From Salpingoeca rosetta (Eukaryota > Opisthokonta > Choanoflagellata > Craspedida > Salpingoecidae): a stretch of 17,259 bases of DNA. The translations under genes and the position numbers were made by a program. Each line of letters opens with the position of its first letter. Position 1 is the stretch's first letter. The stretch covers positions 681,495 through 698,753 of the forward strand of contig NW_004754927.1 in NCBI RefSeq assembly GCF_000188695.1. Direction: 5' to 3'. This document shows positions 1 to 10,100 of the stretch, piece after piece. A model generated the notes under the pieces. That model saw nothing but the letters and a program-made list of their open reading frames with translations, was not told where the DNA came from and did not search any database.

Positions 1-118
<118 letters not shown>

Positions 119-186
119 GAACGCTGTTTATGCAACCCCATGTTTCTCGCGCTCACACGGTATGACCATTCTTGCCATGACATCAG

Positions 187-315
187 ATGGTGCGGGAGAT
201 GGATGGAATGGACATTGGGAACGACGACGACGACGACGACGACGGTGCTGCTGATGCCGCCGCACAACAAGAAGGAGAACAGCAGCAGCAGCCACAACAG
301 ATGCCCATGCAGTGA
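187..315 (+). CDS. Candidate terminal exon of an unidentified plus-strand gene with an acidic, Gln-rich tail
   Basis: After a possible acceptor (gacatcag, ending at 186) an open frame of 42 codons runs to TGA at 313-315. It begins MVREMDGMDIGN, continues with seven Asp, then an Ala/Gln-rich stretch ending QQMPMQ. Seven GAC codons in tandem and the CAG/CAA run are compositionally coding-like. The alternative frame here would read the repeat as Thr or Arg. An in-frame TGA lies just upstream of the acceptor, so this must be either a 3' exon or a very small ORF starting at 187. No domain is recognisable. Its 3' end would face the 3' end of the minus-strand gene that ends at 844. The call rests on splice-site plausibility and composition only. 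Confidence 0.35.
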   Translation: MVREMDGMDIGNDDDDDDDGAADAAAQQEGEQQQQPQQMPMQ

Positions 316-700
316 TGCTGGTTGAGCCCAACCCCCTGTCCTTACCCTCAATGGCCCGGAGCTGCCACCTCCTGTTCCCTCCTGTCTCCTTATACGCGCT
401 GCGTGTATGTGTGTGTGTATATGTGTGTTTACATCTCCCTCTGGTATTCTCGTTGACCTTTGCTCGGGTCCTCACTGTCACCGTGGTTGTCTGATTCGCG
501 TGCCGAGTGTTTGTTCATTGTTCATCAGCGAGAGTCACGCGCTCCTTGCCACTGGTTCGAGTCGTGGTGTGGTCTCTCGAGTGCGTGTTCTGTGTTGTTG
601 CGCTCCGCTTTGATTGTTTCAGTCGATTATTCATTCGCAATACAAACCCTCCTAATGCGCCAGGCCAAAGACACTCGAATGCCACGCATGAGCACAAGAC

Positions 701-754
701 CAAACAAACAAACAAACAAACAAACAAACAAACAAACAAACAAACAAACAAACA
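701..754. repeat. (CAAA)n tetranucleotide repeat
   Basis: About 13 tandem CAAA units. They lie in the 3' flank of the minus-strand gene ending at 844, where the transcript strand would read (TTTG)n. Confidence 0.95.
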
Positions 755-799
755 CAGCACAGACACGCACACAAACACAGACAGACACACAGACACACA

Positions 800-833
800 G
801 ACACACACACACACACACACACAGACACACCAT
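800..833. repeat. (CA)n microsatellite with GACA interruptions
   Basis: CA dinucleotides with a few GA interruptions, directly preceding the stop codon region of the minus-strand gene. Confidence 0.9.
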
Positions 834-843
834 GCCTCCTCAA

Positions 844-2940
844 TCATTTGCGCCGCTTGGCCCGCTTGCTTCGCTGTCCGCTTGTGCTCGCCCGCCGCTG
901 ACTAGTTCGTCGAGCCTTGGCCTGGCGAGTGCTCCGTCTTCGCGTGCCAACTCCAAGACCAGCCACCGCTTCACCATCAGCCGCCTCCCCCTGTTCCTCA
1001 TCCCCGCCTTCATCGTGCGCACCATCACCATCGCCATCATCACCATTACCACCGCGAGTGCTGTTGCGGGTTGATCGACGGCGTGTGCTTCGGCGCCCGC
1101 CCTCTGCCTCCACCACTGTTCCTGCTTCCGCCTGCGACGTCGACCGCCTCCCCGCTGCCGTTTGGCGCCGGGATCGTCGTGGCCGCGCCTTTCTCTCCTC
1201 CGCATCGGCACCGGCGTCGTCATCTTCCTTGTCAACTCCATGCTGCGTGTCATTCTGCGTCCTCCGAGCTCGTGTATTCCTCGTACGCACACCACGCTGC
1301 TGTTCCTCTTGGTTGTCGCCCTTGTCGGTATTCCCTCCCGCTCTTCCTTCCCCTTCTTCCGCTGCGCCGTTGTTCTCGCCGGTCACCCCACCTTCAGCCT
1401 TGCTTGGGCTCTCCTCCTCATCATGCTCCTCCTCCTCCTCCTCCTCATCATCATCATCATCACCATCGTCGTCGTCGTCCTCCTCCTCCTCGTCTTCTTC
1501 ATCGTCATCCTCCTCCTCATCATCATCCTCATCATCATCCTCTTCTTCTTCGTCGTCATCGTCATCGTCATCATCCCCACCTTGCTCAACTTGGTTGGCT
1601 TCACCTGCCAGTCGCTGCAGAAGCATCGCCGACGCCGCTTGTGCCCGCTGTCGCATCAGCGCCTCGCGGCTCAGACCATGCCCGCTCGACTGCCCGGCTG
1701 ATTTCACCGCCGCACTTGGCGTTTCGCGAGTGCTTGTATTGGCAGCGCTGCTCTCGCTCCCAGATGCCGACTGATGTGTGCCTGCCTTGTGCTGCCCAGC
1801 AGCGGGCTTGTCGACAGCCGTGCTGCCGTCTGCGGTTGTTGTGGCGCCCTCCAAGGCAGGGGCTGCCGGTCGCGCGGGTTTGGAGTCGTCGTCAGGTGTT
1901 GCGGACGCCGGTGTTGTGTTCTGTCTTGTGGAGGGCATAGGAGAGCCCTCTCTTGCTGTTGGAGTTGAGAGTGTCTTGCTCGCCTGCTGCTTGGCGAGTG
2001 CCTGGCGCTTGGCTTGCTTCTCTTCCAGATCGGCCTTGAATGCAGCCATGGCTTCGTCCAAATAGCCCTGTGACCAGCAACAAGTGCAGAACAAGGCTCA
2101 TTAGTGGCGCATTCATACAAAGCGGTGAGCACACGGCACGTAAACGCAAACGCAGCTTGACATGCAGAAGACAACAGCACACTCGCATGCGTGAACCTCG
2201 AGCAAGCCATGGATTTTGTCCGTGTTTAAAGCACCCTCAACAGCCTTGCGCACAGCGGGCTCAAACACGGATCTACGCGAGGCCGTGCAGCGATTGCGAC
2301 GGCAGTGCAATGAACATGCAGGCAGCGCGGTTAATACACGGGCGACTACAACACCAGCAAAAGTGGTTCGACATCAAACTTGTGCAGGAACGCATACACA
2401 CAATTATGAACGACCACACCGCGCTTTCGCAAGACATACTGAAGCCAAAGATATGTGTGTAGCTACACGCAGAAGTGTGCACATACACAAAAACATCAAC
2501 AACAGCACACACGCGCACATGAACACACACACACCTGTCGACATGACGCAGGACAGAGGCTAGCAGTTGCTGTTGGCTGGTCCCTGCACTTGACAATAGC
2601 GCAAATTGTCTCTGGACTTCAGCTTTGGCCTTCTCTTCGGCTTCTCGCAGCAACCCCTGCTTTCCGCCATGCATTCGTTCCAAGGAAACGCCAACCCAGA
2701 CATAACGTCAGCAGCGAGAAACAAAGACCACCACACACGACAGACGAAAAGGCTGCGGAGAAGGGGGGGGGAAGAAAGCCAGACCACAAGCACACATGCA
2801 AGCGTGCTGCATCCAGCGTTACATTGCACACACGTACTTCGCACCTTCTCTGCTATGACGTCCTGCAGCTCATCCTGCAGGCGCTTGTATGCACCGGACG
2901 AGCTCAAGTGCTGCACCAACCCATCCACAACGCGAGCCAT
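844..2940 (-). CDS. Acidic nuclear/chromatin-type protein, possible BOD1/Shg1-like N-terminus (4 exons)
   Basis: Model exons in transcript order: 2940-2838, 2643-2535, 2272-2197 and 2067-844, giving 503 aa. All phases agree and the first donor reads gtacgt. The N-terminus (MARVVDGLVQHLSSSGAYKR) is a helix with the hydrophobic and Gly spacing of the BOD1/Shg1 family. Exon 3 has VFEPAVRKAVEGAL, similar to the BOD1 segment with the pattern IFxPxIxxAIxxFL. Shg1 is a COMPASS (Set1 H3K4 methyltransferase) subunit, and BOD1/BOD1L act at kinetochores and in chromatin. Exon 4 opens with a charged helix (GYLDEAMAAFKADLEEKQAK), followed by a Ser/Thr/Pro-rich linker, an almost pure Asp/Glu tract (residues about 261-315), several RRSTR-type basic repeats and a basic C-terminus (SKRAKRRK), which is a likely nuclear localisation signal. 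The first intron could instead join gagaag|gtgcga to cag|GGGTTG, replacing VRK with GLLRE. The gene itself is well supported; the family call is tentative. Confidence 0.72.
1412..1575 (-). repeat. Imperfect GAT/GAC/GAG/GAA triplet tract encoding an Asp/Glu run
   Basis: On the minus strand this is about 54 consecutive acidic codons broken by one Gly and one His. Codon choice mixes GAT, GAC, GAG and GAA, so the amino-acid property appears conserved rather than one DNA unit freshly expanded. The opposite strand reads as long Ser, Leu/Ile or His/Pro runs, which explains the large spurious frames there. Confidence 0.9.
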
Positions 2941-3039
2941 CGTGTCTTCGCCAGACGTCTTGTTGCGGATAATTATCCAGCACGTTCATAATTGTCATCA
3001 TCCACAACGACCACAACAGCCAACAACACAACATCGATC
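2941..3039. promoter_or_regulatory. 99-bp head-to-head upstream region with a 12-bp perfect palindrome
   Basis: This interval lies between the start codons of the minus-strand acidic-protein gene and the plus-strand phosphatase gene, so it must hold both 5' UTRs and at least core promoter elements unless transcription starts inside the neighbouring genes. GGATAATTATCC at 2967-2978 is a perfect palindrome near its middle, AT-rich in a GC-rich setting, with a TAATTA core. A second AT-rich patch (ttcataattgtca) follows at about 2985-2997. No TATA box at a convincing distance was seen. Confidence 0.55.
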
Positions 3040-3817
3040 ATGTCCACGGTGGAGGAACTGCAGACGCTGCTGAATGGGGATGGAGCCGTGCTCATGCCGA
3101 GCCGAAGCAAGGACGAGGTGAGTGAGAGAACCTTGGAAAGAAAACGAACCCATTTGTCGTTTGAAAAGTAGAGCAGAGTGGCGTGTGCGTGCGTGTGTGT
3201 GTGTGTGTGTGTGTGGCGTGCGTCGAACAACCATGTCAACCAAAGTGCCGTCACCACCAAACAAGAGAAGATGACACACCTTCCGTGACGTGTATTGTGT
3301 TGACCATCCCAATCACCAAATCTCCTGCGTGCTGCCCCATCATGTTCAGGTGTGGCCAAGGTTGTGGGTGTCTGAAGCTGGCCCAGCAAAGGATCCTGCC
3401 GGGCTGAAGGAAAGCGGGTTCACCCACGTGCTCAACTGTAGCCAAGGCACAGGCTTTGGGCGATTGAACACCGATGACAGCTTCTACTCCCAACACGGAC
3501 TCAGCTTCCATGGCCTCTCTGTCGCAGACAGCGCCCGCAGCAACCTCATGGTGTTCTTTGAGGAAGCATGCGCCTTCATTCATGATTCCATGTCAAGAGA
3601 TGACGGCGTGGTGCTTGTCCACTGCATGGAAGGCTTCAGTCGAAGCCCGAGCATCGCCGCCGCCTACCTCATCAAGCACCACAACATGACAGCTGCCGAA
3701 GCACTCACACACATTCGAGCAAAGCGAGAGGTGTTCCCAAATGAAGGTTTTCTCAAGCAACTCTTGCAATGGCAGGAAACCATCCAACAAGCGTCGTCTG
3801 AAAAGGACAGCGCATGA
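3040..3817 (+). CDS. VHR/DUSP3-like dual-specificity protein phosphatase (2 exons)
   Basis: Exon 1 is 3040-3117 (26 aa, MSTVEELQTLLNGDG..., donor gag|gtgagt). Exon 2 is 3350-3817 (acceptor gttcag), giving 181 aa against about 185 aa in human VHR. The enzyme family removes phosphate from Tyr and Thr/Ser residues, MAP kinases being the best-known substrates. The P-loop signature VHCMEGFSRSP is intact: catalytic Cys118 and Arg124 of the HCxxGxxRS motif. Asp86 in the VADS segment sits at the spacing expected for the general acid (VHR Asp92/Cys124/Arg130). The segment GFTHVLNCSQG matches the conserved core before the acid loop, and the AYLI and PNEGFLKQL segments after the P-loop are also typical. 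There is no signal peptide, membrane segment or kinase-docking domain, so it is a compact soluble single-domain enzyme. It appears catalytically competent. It diverges from the gene to its left and converges on the RanBD gene to its right. Confidence 0.93.
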
Positions 3818-4189
3818 TGTGACTTCCGCCACGCCGTTTCCCTGTTTGTTTGCGTTGTGATTCTCTGAACCACCAGTCACATGGTGCACCGCTTGCGCTT
3901 CTTCCAACCCCCCCCCTCTTAACCTCAAAAGCAAGCTCTGCACTGCTTTCATCAATGGCTTTCTGGTCAGTATTCTGTTGAATAAACGAACGAAACAGCG
4001 TACACATGTTGGCTAAGCTCGATGAAGGACGATGAAACGAAACAAAACAAAAGCAGAACAGAACACAAGACACACACACACGCACGCACGCACAAGATGA
4101 GGTCACATCACAACACTTCGCAACCATGCCAGAACAGTTCAAACAGGACACGGAGACGTTCGTCCGCGACAACAAAAACGTGGAAGACG
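3818..4189. other. Convergent 3' region between the phosphatase and RanBD genes
   Basis: This holds the 3' UTR of the phosphatase gene, with an AATAAA at 3981, and the 3' flank of the minus-strand RanBD gene. A run of Cs lies near 3908-3917 and CA/CGCA repeats near 4070-4092. I found no AATAAA on the minus strand and no exon. Confidence 0.65.
3981..3986 (+). terminator. AATAAA polyadenylation signal of the phosphatase gene
   Basis: A canonical AATAAA hexamer lies 164 bp after the phosphatase stop codon. It is in the correct orientation and is the only AATAAA noticed in this 3' flank. Confidence 0.65.
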
Positions 4190-7100
4190 TTAGCGGGACG
4201 ATGTCTTGGAGTTTGCCGTGAGGCGTTTTGGAGGGGTGTCGTTGAAAACAACACGATGCTCGACGGACCGCTGAGACGATCCGTGAGCGGAAGCACCAGA
4301 AGGAGTAGAAGAAGATGCCTGTGCAGAACGGCTTGTGATGGTAGACGTGGACACGTGTGAAGTGTGAGAAGCAGCGTTCGAAGATATCGCGGCCTCCATG
4401 GACGCAGCTGCCTTGCACCCAGCCTCAAACTTGGCCCGGAAATCAGCAAGCGCCTCGCTCGACTTGAGCCGCAGCGCAAACTTGTGCAGGCCAACATCCT
4501 CGTCGTCGCTGTGGTCGTACGCAACCCACGTCACGCAGTTGTTCGTCTGCGGCATCGCGTGCAGCTGCATCTCCCCCGTCAGCCAGTGGTTCGCAGCTAC
4601 ACGCTGCACCTGGTCGCGCCACATGGCAAGCCGCACCCGCTTCGTCGCCGGGTCCTCAAGCAGCTTCACCGTCCCCACACCGCGCTCCTTCCACTGCATC
4701 CCTTCGTTGCCCTTGCCCCACCGGTACAGCTTGCACCGGCCCTCAAACACAACGTTCTGCCCTTCCTCGCCAGTCACCTTCTTCACCTCAGAGGCATCAG
4801 GCAGCTTCACAATCGCCTCAAACTTGCTGCTTGCGCCGCCCTCAGCCTCCTCGCTGGCGCCCTCTTCCTCAGCCTCACCGGCCTTCTCCGCCGCCTCCTT
4901 CTCCTTGCTTCCGCCAAACAGCGTCGTGCCCTTGTTCTGCCCGCTGCCAAAGCTGAAGCCCTTGAACTGGAACCCGCCGCTCGGCTTGCTTCCCGCCTCG
5001 CTGCCCTTGGCACCAGCATCGGACTCCTTGCCAGACTCCTTGCCAGCGTCCTTGCCCTTGCCAGCGAGCGCGCCAAACGTCAGCTTGCCGCCCTGCCCAA
5101 ACACTGGGATTTGGTTGCCATGGGTGTTGCCATGTCCATGTTGGTGAATAGTTGCGGGCTGAGTGCGGTTGCGCTGCTCATGCTGCACAGCCGTTGTCGC
5201 CTCAACGTCAATGACTTGCTGATCGTTGTGTTTCACGATGAAAAATCCTTTCGGCAACATAAGCCGGTCTGCTTTGTCGACGAGATGTTCGGGAACGGTT
5301 GGTTCTCCAAGTTGCCAGCGTCCTTGCCCTTGGCAGCGAGCGCGCCAAACGTCAGCTTGCCGCCCTGCCCAAACCCGCCAAACCCTGGCTTCCCGCCAGC
5401 AGGCGAGCTCGTCGCAGATGCAGTCGCAGATGCAGTCGCGCTCGTAAGAACCTGAAAAGTCGTTGAAGGAGACAACGGAGGCTGCAAGCGTCTGCTTCGC
5501 CGCACTCCCGCCAAACGAAAACGCAGGCTTGCTCTCCCCGTCCTTCTTCTGGAACGGGAATCGCGGCCCGCTCGCCTTCTCGGCGTCAGCCTTGCCCTGC
5601 GTCTTCTCATCGGCAACCTTCTCAGCTGCCTTCGTGGTCGCCGTTGCCGTCGACGTGCTCGTCGTTGCCTTCGCCGCAGGCGCTGCTTCCGCGGTCGTGG
5701 TCGTGGTCGTGCCATCGTCCCCATGCAACGCAGCTGCCTTGCACCCAGCCTCAAACTTGGCCCGGAAATCAGCAAGCGCCTCGCTCGACTTGAGCCGCAG
5801 CGCAAACTTGTGCAGGCCAACATCCTCGTCGTCGCTGTGGTCGTACGCAACCCACGTCACGCAGTTGTTCGTCTGCGGCATCGCGTGCAGCTGCATCTCC
5901 CCCGTCAGCCAGTGGTTCGCAGCTACACGCTGCACCTGGTCGCGCCACATGGCAAGCCGCACCCGCTTCGTCGCCGGGTCCTCAAGCAGCTTCACCGTCC
6001 CCACGCCGCGCTCCTTCCACTGCATCCCTTCGTTGCCCTTGCCCCACCGGTACAGCTTGCACCGGCCCTCAAACACAACGTTCTGCCCTTCCTCGCCAGT
6101 CACCTTCTTCACCTCAGAGGCATCAGGCAGCTTCACAATCGCCTCAAACTTGCTGCTTGCGCCGCCCTCAGCCTCCTCGCTGGCGCCCTCTTCCTCAGCC
6201 TCACCGGCCTTCTCCGCCGCCTCCTTCTCCTTGCTTCCGCCAAACAGCGTCGTGCCCTTGTTCTGCCCGCTGCCAAAGCTGAAGCCCTTGAACTGGAACC
6301 CGCCGCTCGGCTTGCTTCCCGCCTCGCTGCCCTTGGCACCAGCATCGGACTCCTTGCCAGACTCCTTGCCAGCGTCCTTGCCCTTGGTAGCGAGCGCGCC
6401 AAACGTCAGCTTGCCGCCCTGCCCAAACCCGCCGAACCCTGGCTTCCCGCCAGCAGGCGAGCTGGTAGCCATGTTGGATTGCTGACGCGCAGCGGAAGAT
6501 GTGGCAGGTGATGCGGGTTCTGGCTTCTTCGCCTGCGTTGGATTTTGGACCGGAATGTGTGCTGGTCCGGTTGGCACGGCTGTCGGAGCACTTTCACTGC
6601 CACTTGTTGGTTTACCCAATTCTTTGGGCACCGCCGCTGTTGCAGGTGCTGCTTCTGGCTCCAGCATATCTGCTGTGGTTGGGGCGCCAGCAAGAATGGA
6701 AGTCCAAGCTGCGGCAATGTGGATTCTGTAAGGGTTGTGTGAAGCTGCACTAGGGGGCGTGACGGGTCGTTGCAGGATTGCCTCGTGCAAGTTTGCTGTT
6801 GCAGATGAGCTTGCTTGGGAAGCTGCAGTGTCGTTCTGATTCGTGCCAACTGTCAGCTTGTGCCATTGCTTCTCGAGATCATCCACGTTGCTGGCAGCCA
6901 GCGCCTTGAGCAGATCCTTCTTTTTTCTGATCATCTGTCGTTTTGCATCAATTTGGTTCTGGTAGCAAGCGAAGGACGCATCACCGCCGCCGCGCAGACT
7001 GGTCAGCGCCTCGTTAACGCTGTCGTCACTGGAGTTGAGGTCAAGGCCTCGCTGAGCATAGCTTTGCGCCAAGTCTTGACGCCCCTGTTCCATGGTGTGT

Positions 7101-10100
7101 GCGCGCACCCAAGCGTTAGTGCGGAATAAAATATCAGGGAAACAATCTACCAAATGGTCCCGAAAATTGTGTTTGCATCAAGCTGGTATTTTGTATTTTC
7201 GGCTGATTGTGATTGTGATTGTGCTTGTGATCTGTGTGTGCGCGGGGGTAAGTGTGGCTTGAACGGACCTGTCGGCTGTATGTGATGGCAACCTTTGCGA
7301 GGAGGAGAGCGTGCAGGTTGTCATCCATGCGAAGAGGGCTCTGCTCGAAGCGCTTCAGGCACTGCACGGGCCGCTGAGCCTGGTCCAGCAGCTGAACAGC
7401 AATGCCATGCAGATACGGCTGCGCCGCGTCAATGGGCTCGCCATCTGCCCCGAACAGCCGCAATTGACGTGCTCCGCCTACACACACACACGCAAGCAAC
7501 ATCCATTCGTGAAGGAGAAAGAATTGCGATATGTCCACAAGGCTCGACGAGGCCATAGCACACACACACTCTCTCTCATGGAACGCATGGAACACGGGGT
7601 AGGAGTGTTGTGTGAACTTTCCGCACTGTGTGGAATATGGCAACCGACCTGACTCAATGTAATCTTCGAGGTCGTAGCCGCTGTCGAAGACAGCGTCGAG
7701 GAAGCGCTCCAGACGCGCGTGGGGAGGAGCGTCGCGTGCCTGTGTTGATGTGTGCGGGTCGGGCAAGCGCAACCACCGTGAACGTGCCACGTGAGCCATC
7801 GCAGTGGAGCCAACAGCAAGGAAGAGGCGCGCTCAAGACCATACTTGCTTGCGCGATGGATGCATGCATCAAGCACGAGCAGGACCACATATTGATTGAT
7901 CTTGCCTGAGCGTGCGACCACAGCAAATGGATTAGGGGCCCAGCGTGCTTGCTGACGGGCTTGGGAATTGAACTTCCCCGCAGCTCAGCGATGCATGCAT
8001 CCACAGCCGAAGCCTGTGCCCACGAAACCAGGCAGGCAGAGGAAACAAACGCAGGTCAGTGAGACCAAGCTGGTGGCGTGGGGCAGGCACGTGCGCAGAC
8101 ACAGTGTCAGCAAGATGTTGACTGTCCAAACGCCGAGAAACGCACCTCCAAAGGCGAGGTTGTGGTGGTGCACGCCTTCCAGCAGTCGAGCTGTGTGCTG
8201 GACATGGGAATGACATCCTGTATGGGCACAAACAACGCATGTGAGCTGCAAGATCGGTGCAACAGCAGCGACAGCAGTGGAAGTGGTAGTCGGTCGTGGC
8301 ATCAGCAAGCAACGACGGCAATGGAGTAGCTGCGACTTACTGGAAACAGTTTGGCTGAAGCTTTGGACGCCAGGGCCGTGAGAAAACAGAGTACGTCCAG
8401 CTGTGAAGCAGACCATAGGTGTGAAGCATAAGTAGCATGAGCCTCTCGTGTGGTCACAACGCACCACGCACTCATGCCCTCCTCAATGTGAGTGGGCATT
8501 CGAACGGAAGCAAGGGCTAAAGGGCACACAAGGCGCACCTGTGAAACGTCCGTGTCCTCGGTGTCGTCGTTGATGTGGGCGGCTGTGGGAACGAGAACAG
8601 GAACCCACTGTTTGGCCACGTCTGCATCGCTGTGTAAGACCGCAGCACAAGCGAAACAAGGTGAGCAGCGCTTTTCACGTCCACACGATTATGCCCAAAC
8701 ATGCGCACACACACACATAGAGCTTGTGCGAGGTGTGTCGGAGAGTCCTTGCGGCAGCAGTGCTTGTGTCTTGCTTACCTGAGGAGCAGGAAGGCGAGGG
8801 TGCGCGGGTCGCGAGCCAAAACAAGCAGTGTCTCTTCTGCCATGTTGTGCGCGGATGTGCCTGTCAGGAGCGTTGCTGGCGAGTCTGCGAGCGCAGCGTG
8901 CAGGGCGAGGTCGATGCTTGTGAAGCCAGCTGCGTCGAGTGCCGATTGTACCTGTGCAAGATCAACTCGCAGGCGGTGGTAGTCTGTGCTGTCGTGGGCG
9001 TGGGCATGCAGAATGGCAGCACAGACGCGAGACCTGCGCTCCTGCATCAGCAGCAACGCGTCGCGCGTCTCTGGGAAGAGGGCGGACGAGGTTGACGTGG
9101 CAATGTGCACACGTCCAGCCGCGGCGACCAGGCAGTGCAGCAGGGCGTGCGACAGCACTGTGTTGTTGTCTCCATCAGACAGAAGCACAGCAACAGCGTA
9201 GAGGACGTCGCGGGCGAGAGCGGCGCGGGTGTCGGCGGGCAGCGCTGGTGCGTTGTTTGTGATGCGGGAAATGCAGGCCTGCAGCTCTGCAGCGACGGCC
9301 GCGGCAGATGTGGCGGCTGTTGCTGTTGCCCACGAGAGATGGCGCAGGTCGGCGATGTTTGCCATGACAATGGCGTTGAGGTGCGCAGCATCCGCTTTGC
9401 TGGTTCTGCTGGCAATATCGGCCGCAGCTCGCTTGGCTGCCGTCCACCACGCACTCTACGCAGACAAACGACAGTCAAGAAGCGGCAGCACATGACGTGG
9501 CAGTGTGTGAGTGAGTGAGTGATTGATTGAGTGAGTGATTGAGTGAGTGAGTGAGTGAGTGAGTGAGTGAGTGAGTGAGTGAGTGAGTGAGTGAGTGAGT
9601 GTGGGAGGGGGACAAAGATGCTTCAGCACATGTAGGGGGTGAAGCATAGCGTTCCGGTGCGATGCATGTGTTGAAGGCATCCTGGTGCTGTTGTGCTGTG
9701 TTGTGGTGGGGTAGTTGAGCTGTGGTGTGTTGCTGTTGTGGGTTGCTGCTGTGTGTGGTTCAGTTCGCACCGTATCGAGGGGCGCGCTGGCCATGTGTCG
9801 CACGCAATCATCGTAGCCTGCAGAGCATGAAAGGAAACATGTGCATCGAATGCAGAGTGCAGAACATGAGATGTGGGCATCATGAGGCCAACCCCTCCCC
9901 TTCCAGCTTCCGATGTTTTAGGAAAAGGGCCCACGATGAACGTACGCTGCTGGCGAAGCAGGCGAGAGATGTGGCGAATGTGCAGGCGCAGTGCTGTGGG
10001 GACCTGCATGGCCAAACACGAGCGATGCGATGGCCACGGCGAGTACGGGGACAAGGAGGTGAGGTGAGCAAGGGAAATGAGCGGGTGTAAGGGGGAAGGG

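Larger units (their letters stand above)
316..843. other. Convergent intergenic region with simple repeats
   Basis: This stretch separates the candidate plus-strand terminal exon from the 3' end of the minus-strand acidic-protein gene. It contains TG-rich sequence near 400-430, an (AAAC)n tract and a (CA)n tract. I see no AATAAA signal on either strand and no convincing exon. Open frames here translate to Thr/His or Cys/Val repeats from the microsatellites. Confidence 0.6.
4190..7093 (-). other. FG/RanBD-coding part of the RanBP2-like gene
   Basis: A continuous minus-strand frame runs from the ATG at 7153 (second ATG at 7093) to the TAA at 4190. It encodes a short charged helix (QIDAKRQMIRKKKDLLKAL), a Thr/Ala/Pro linker, FG-containing segments, RanBD A, a Thr/Ala-rich spacer, a 348-bp segment that is probably an intron, RanBD B, and a Ser/Thr-rich tail ending in a basic peptide. 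If it is not joined to the upstream exons it would still be a stand-alone FG-RanBD nucleoporin, somewhat like Nup50 but with two RanBDs. Confidence 0.85.

Noticed and set aside
917..1774. Long plus-strand open frames reading poly-Ser, Leu/Ile or His/Pro
   Set aside because: They are antisense to the Asp/Glu triplet tract of the minus-strand gene. Composition follows directly from GAT/GAC/GAG codons on the other strand, and the minus-strand frame has consistent splicing.
3290..3349. Reading the phosphatase as a single-exon gene starting upstream at 3290
   Set aside because: The 3290 frame passes through a pyrimidine-rich acceptor ending at 3349. The spliced model gives an N-terminus like that of VHR and a length of 181 aa close to the family.
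4364..5455. 363-aa plus-strand open frame, with sister frames at 5463-6485 and 5723-6511
   Set aside because: They are antisense shadows of the RanBD modules. The minus strand encodes recognisable RanBDs and FG motifs; the plus frames have no domain and are repeated only because the DNA module is duplicated.
4402..6426. Direct repeats considered as the long terminal repeats of a retroelement
   Set aside because: The repeats encode host RanBDs, the sequence between them contains no reverse transcriptase or integrase motif, and no target-site duplication or primer-binding site was seen.
9507..9601. Regular tandem repeat considered as a CRISPR array or minisatellite
   Set aside because: The unit is four bases with no spacers, in an intron of a eukaryotic gene. 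It is a plain microsatellite.
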